Origin: Salinarchaeum sp. IM2453
GTDB lineage: Archaea > Halobacteriota > Halobacteria > Halobacteriales > Salinarchaeaceae
Length of the DNA: 64,000 nucleotides
Reading direction: 5' to 3'
Assembly: GCF_019693215.1 (NCBI RefSeq)
Contig: NZ_CP081183.1
Coordinates: 375,226-439,225, forward strand
The notes under the pieces were generated by a model, which was not told where the DNA came from, ran no database searches, and saw only the letters and a program-made list of their open reading frames with translations. Below, in pieces: positions 62,328 through 64,000 of this stretch (within the stretch, counting starts at the first letter, position 1; the number at the start of each line of letters is the position of its first letter). Made by a program: the position numbers and the translations under genes.

Positions 62328-63704
62328 TTAGTATTTCGGATCTGCACCCGTTAGGTCGTATACTTTGTCATAGACAGCATCACGACGATCTTGCCAGTAG
62401 TGAAGATCATCTGGTCGTGATGGGTACTCGTTGTAGACTTGTTTGATGTTATTAGCTTGTTCATGGACATGGTACAGCTCATACAGAAGTTTCCAGTGTC
62501 CGAACGTTTCTAGCAGAATCCGGGCCATAAGTGGAACATCGAACGACGAAGTACCCTTCTTTCCGAGCGCATCGATGAGTTGCTGACCCGGCATCGCGGT
62601 GACAATATCCACTAGCTCGTCGATCTCGTGGGCTGTGCCCCAGATGTTGTACAAGTCCATCGCAGCAAACCGTTTGCCGAAAGAGCGCATAACCTTAGCA
62701 TTGTAATCCCACAGTGCTGGTTCAGAAACATCACCGTTTGAGATAGCCTCGACAGCCTGTTGAGCTGCCCACGTACCTGCTTTAGCAGCTCCCGGAATGC
62801 CACCACCGGTCGTTGGGTTGACATGGCCAGCAGCGTCTCCAGCAGCAATAAATCCCGGAGCAACTGCAGAGTCAAACGGTCGACGCGTCGGAACCGCTGC
62901 ACCAAGTTTGTTCTTTACGGTGGCATTCCTGAATTCCGGTCGACGTTTAATATCACGGCGGAGTTCCTCGGCCAGTTTCACTGGTTCTTCGGTCATCTGG
63001 TAGCCGAGACCGACGTTAATCTCGGTAGGGGTGCGAGGGAAATACCACAAGTAACCAAGTTCAGCAGTGGGTTTAAACACAATCGCATCATGATAATCAA
63101 CCGGTTCATCAAGTTGCAAGACTTCTCTGTAAGCAGCACAGAACTGTTTGGCTTGGACATCTGTATCAAAGTGTGTTCCAGAGAAGTCGGCTTTTTCTTG
63201 GAGAATTGAAAGTGCCCCAGTCCCGTCAATCACAACATCGGAGCGATACTCTCTGTGATCACCTGCGTGAACGCCTTTAACGCCAACAACCGTTCCATCG
63301 TCATCCTGAATGACATCATTGACGACCGTTTCGTACTGGATATCTGCACCGAGTCGCTCTGCCTCTTCAATCAGGACTTCTCCGTACCGCTTACGGTCAA
63401 CAACGGCACCAGTTGTTTCATGAAATGTGATGTCAACAGCATCGGGAGAACCAGGATCACCAAAGATTCCGCGCCGAATATTCTGGTTGGTGAATGATTC
63501 GTCTTTGAGATATTCACGGTCTATGACATCGGGAAACGTACTTGTCCCTTTGATTGCATCAGCACAGGGGATATAACCGGCGTTCTCCTGCGTTTTTCGT
63601 TCAAGAACCAGCACATCCATTCCTTCTTGAGCGGCCGTTGCTGCGGCAAAGCATCCGGCCGTTCCCGCACCAACGACGATAATATCACGGGACTCGGTTG
63701 TCAT
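62328..63704 (-). CDS. Geranylgeranyl reductase family protein, paralogue 2
   Basis: 458 aa. DIIVVGAGTAGCFAAATAAQEG, CADAIKG and AVAPGFIAAGDAAGHVNPTTGGGIPGAAKAG form the FAD site. LGYLWYFPRTPTEINVGLGYQMTEEP and the ending LTGADPKY match paralogue 1 closely. The first CGD of paralogue 1 reads CAD here. The two genes are in the same orientation about 5.4 kb apart, consistent with an old duplication. Either could be the membrane-lipid reductase. Confidence 0.87.
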   Translation of the reverse strand: MTTESRDIIVVGAGTAGCFAAATAAQEGMDVLVLERKTQENAGYIPCADAIKGTSTFPDVIDREYLKDESFTNQNIRRGIFGDPGSPDAVDITFHETTGAVVDRKRYGEVLIEEAERLGADIQYETVVNDVIQDDDGTVVGVKGVHAGDHREYRSDVVIDGTGALSILQEKADFSGTHFDTDVQAKQFCAAYREVLQLDEPVDYHDAIVFKPTAELGYLWYFPRTPTEINVGLGYQMTEEPVKLAEELRRDIKRRPEFRNATVKNKLGAAVPTRRPFDSAVAPGFIAAGDAAGHVNPTTGGGIPGAAKAGTWAAQQAVEAISNGDVSEPALWDYNAKVMRSFGKRFAAMDLYNIWGTAHEIDELVDIVTAMPGQQLIDALGKKGTSSFDVPLMARILLETFGHWKLLYELYHVHEQANNIKQVYNEYPSRPDDLHYWQDRRDAVYDKVYDLTGADPKY

Positions 63705-64000
63705 TACTCATAGCTACTCAGTGCGGCAGTAAAAAACAGCGGGAAATCGATGCGCCAGCCGGAACAATAAGTATTCTTAGTATTTTGGAACAGGCAACCG
63801 GTGCTGGTTTTTACAAGCGTCTGCTCAGGATGAGATCAACAGACAGCAAACCGAAATTAGTTAGAAACAATTTATCGGGGGTGATGAGATCATCAGGGAC
63901 AGTTGGTGAGATATGGCGGTTATCTGAGCCAATTCTGTGCTGCCAACAACTGTTATGATGATCCGGCGTGTAGCTATCTATATTAGCAGTAATGACCGCA
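63705..64000. other. Right edge, no gene supported
   Basis: 296 bases upstream of paralogue 2. It should hold that gene's promoter. Plus-strand frames here have no recognisable domain. The next gene lies beyond the window. Confidence 0.55.

Overview
The window looks like the chromosome of a low-G+C haloarchaeon, most like Haloquadratum. The proteins are strongly acidic and the gene set is haloarchaeal: TFB, CDC48, aIF2-alpha, S27e, L44e, Nop10, initiator tRNA-Met, halorhodopsin, Bat, GfcR and geranylgeranyl reductases. Many genes have a TATA-like box about 25-35 bases before the start codon. By eye the base composition is near 50% G+C (not counted), well below most haloarchaea. The genus is an inference.

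Layout. 1-8.5 kb: 3' part of hemA, an RNase H-fold protein, cdc48, a Ser/Thr-rich membrane protein, and a Mut7-C/polX/DUF5788-like operon. 8.7-13 kb: rhomboid protease plus endonuclease V, larC, an NAD-kinase-like protein. 13-26.9 kb: an AbrB-PhoU regulator, purD, a hexapeptide acyltransferase, membrane proteins, tRNA-Leu(UAG), an alkaline-phosphatase-fold enzyme, ppa, a PadR regulator, rnhA, tfb, nreA and an FAD oxidoreductase. 27-32.2 kb: a retinal-protein locus on the minus strand (hop, bat, crtY) with mobile-element debris. 32.6-34.9 kb: the operon L44e, S27e, aIF2-alpha, nop10, PAC2. 35.5 kb: initiator tRNA-Met. 35.8-44 kb: a five-gene dipeptide/oligopeptide ABC transporter operon. 44.6-53.8 kb: hpt and a nine-gene Mrp-type Na+/H+ antiporter operon, with coaBC upstream. 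55-64 kb: a ribosomal S10-like protein, two paralogous geranylgeranyl reductases, an ABC-2 exporter, a 2Fe-2S ferredoxin, several small proteins, gfcR and an aldo/keto reductase.

How genes work together. The hop/bat/crtY cluster joins a light-driven chloride pump, its likely regulator and the enzyme that makes beta-carotene, the precursor of retinal. The Mrp operon is translationally coupled: neighbouring genes overlap by 4-8 bases and nearly every start has a GGAGGTG-type ribosome site. The transporter operon is tightly packed, but its parts are unusual. The binding protein appears circularly permuted, the inner permease has a long extra N-terminus, and both ATPases carry large insertions.

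Mobile DNA. At least five dispersed copies of a roughly 45-55 bp palindromic motif lie between genes. One of them ends a roughly 450 bp non-coding element resembling the PATE/IS200-IS605-derived elements reported from Haloquadratum. A separate 118 bp miniature element with 14 bp terminal inverted repeats and a 9 bp target duplication sits just upstream of bat. I see no intact transposase, no CRISPR array and no provirus.
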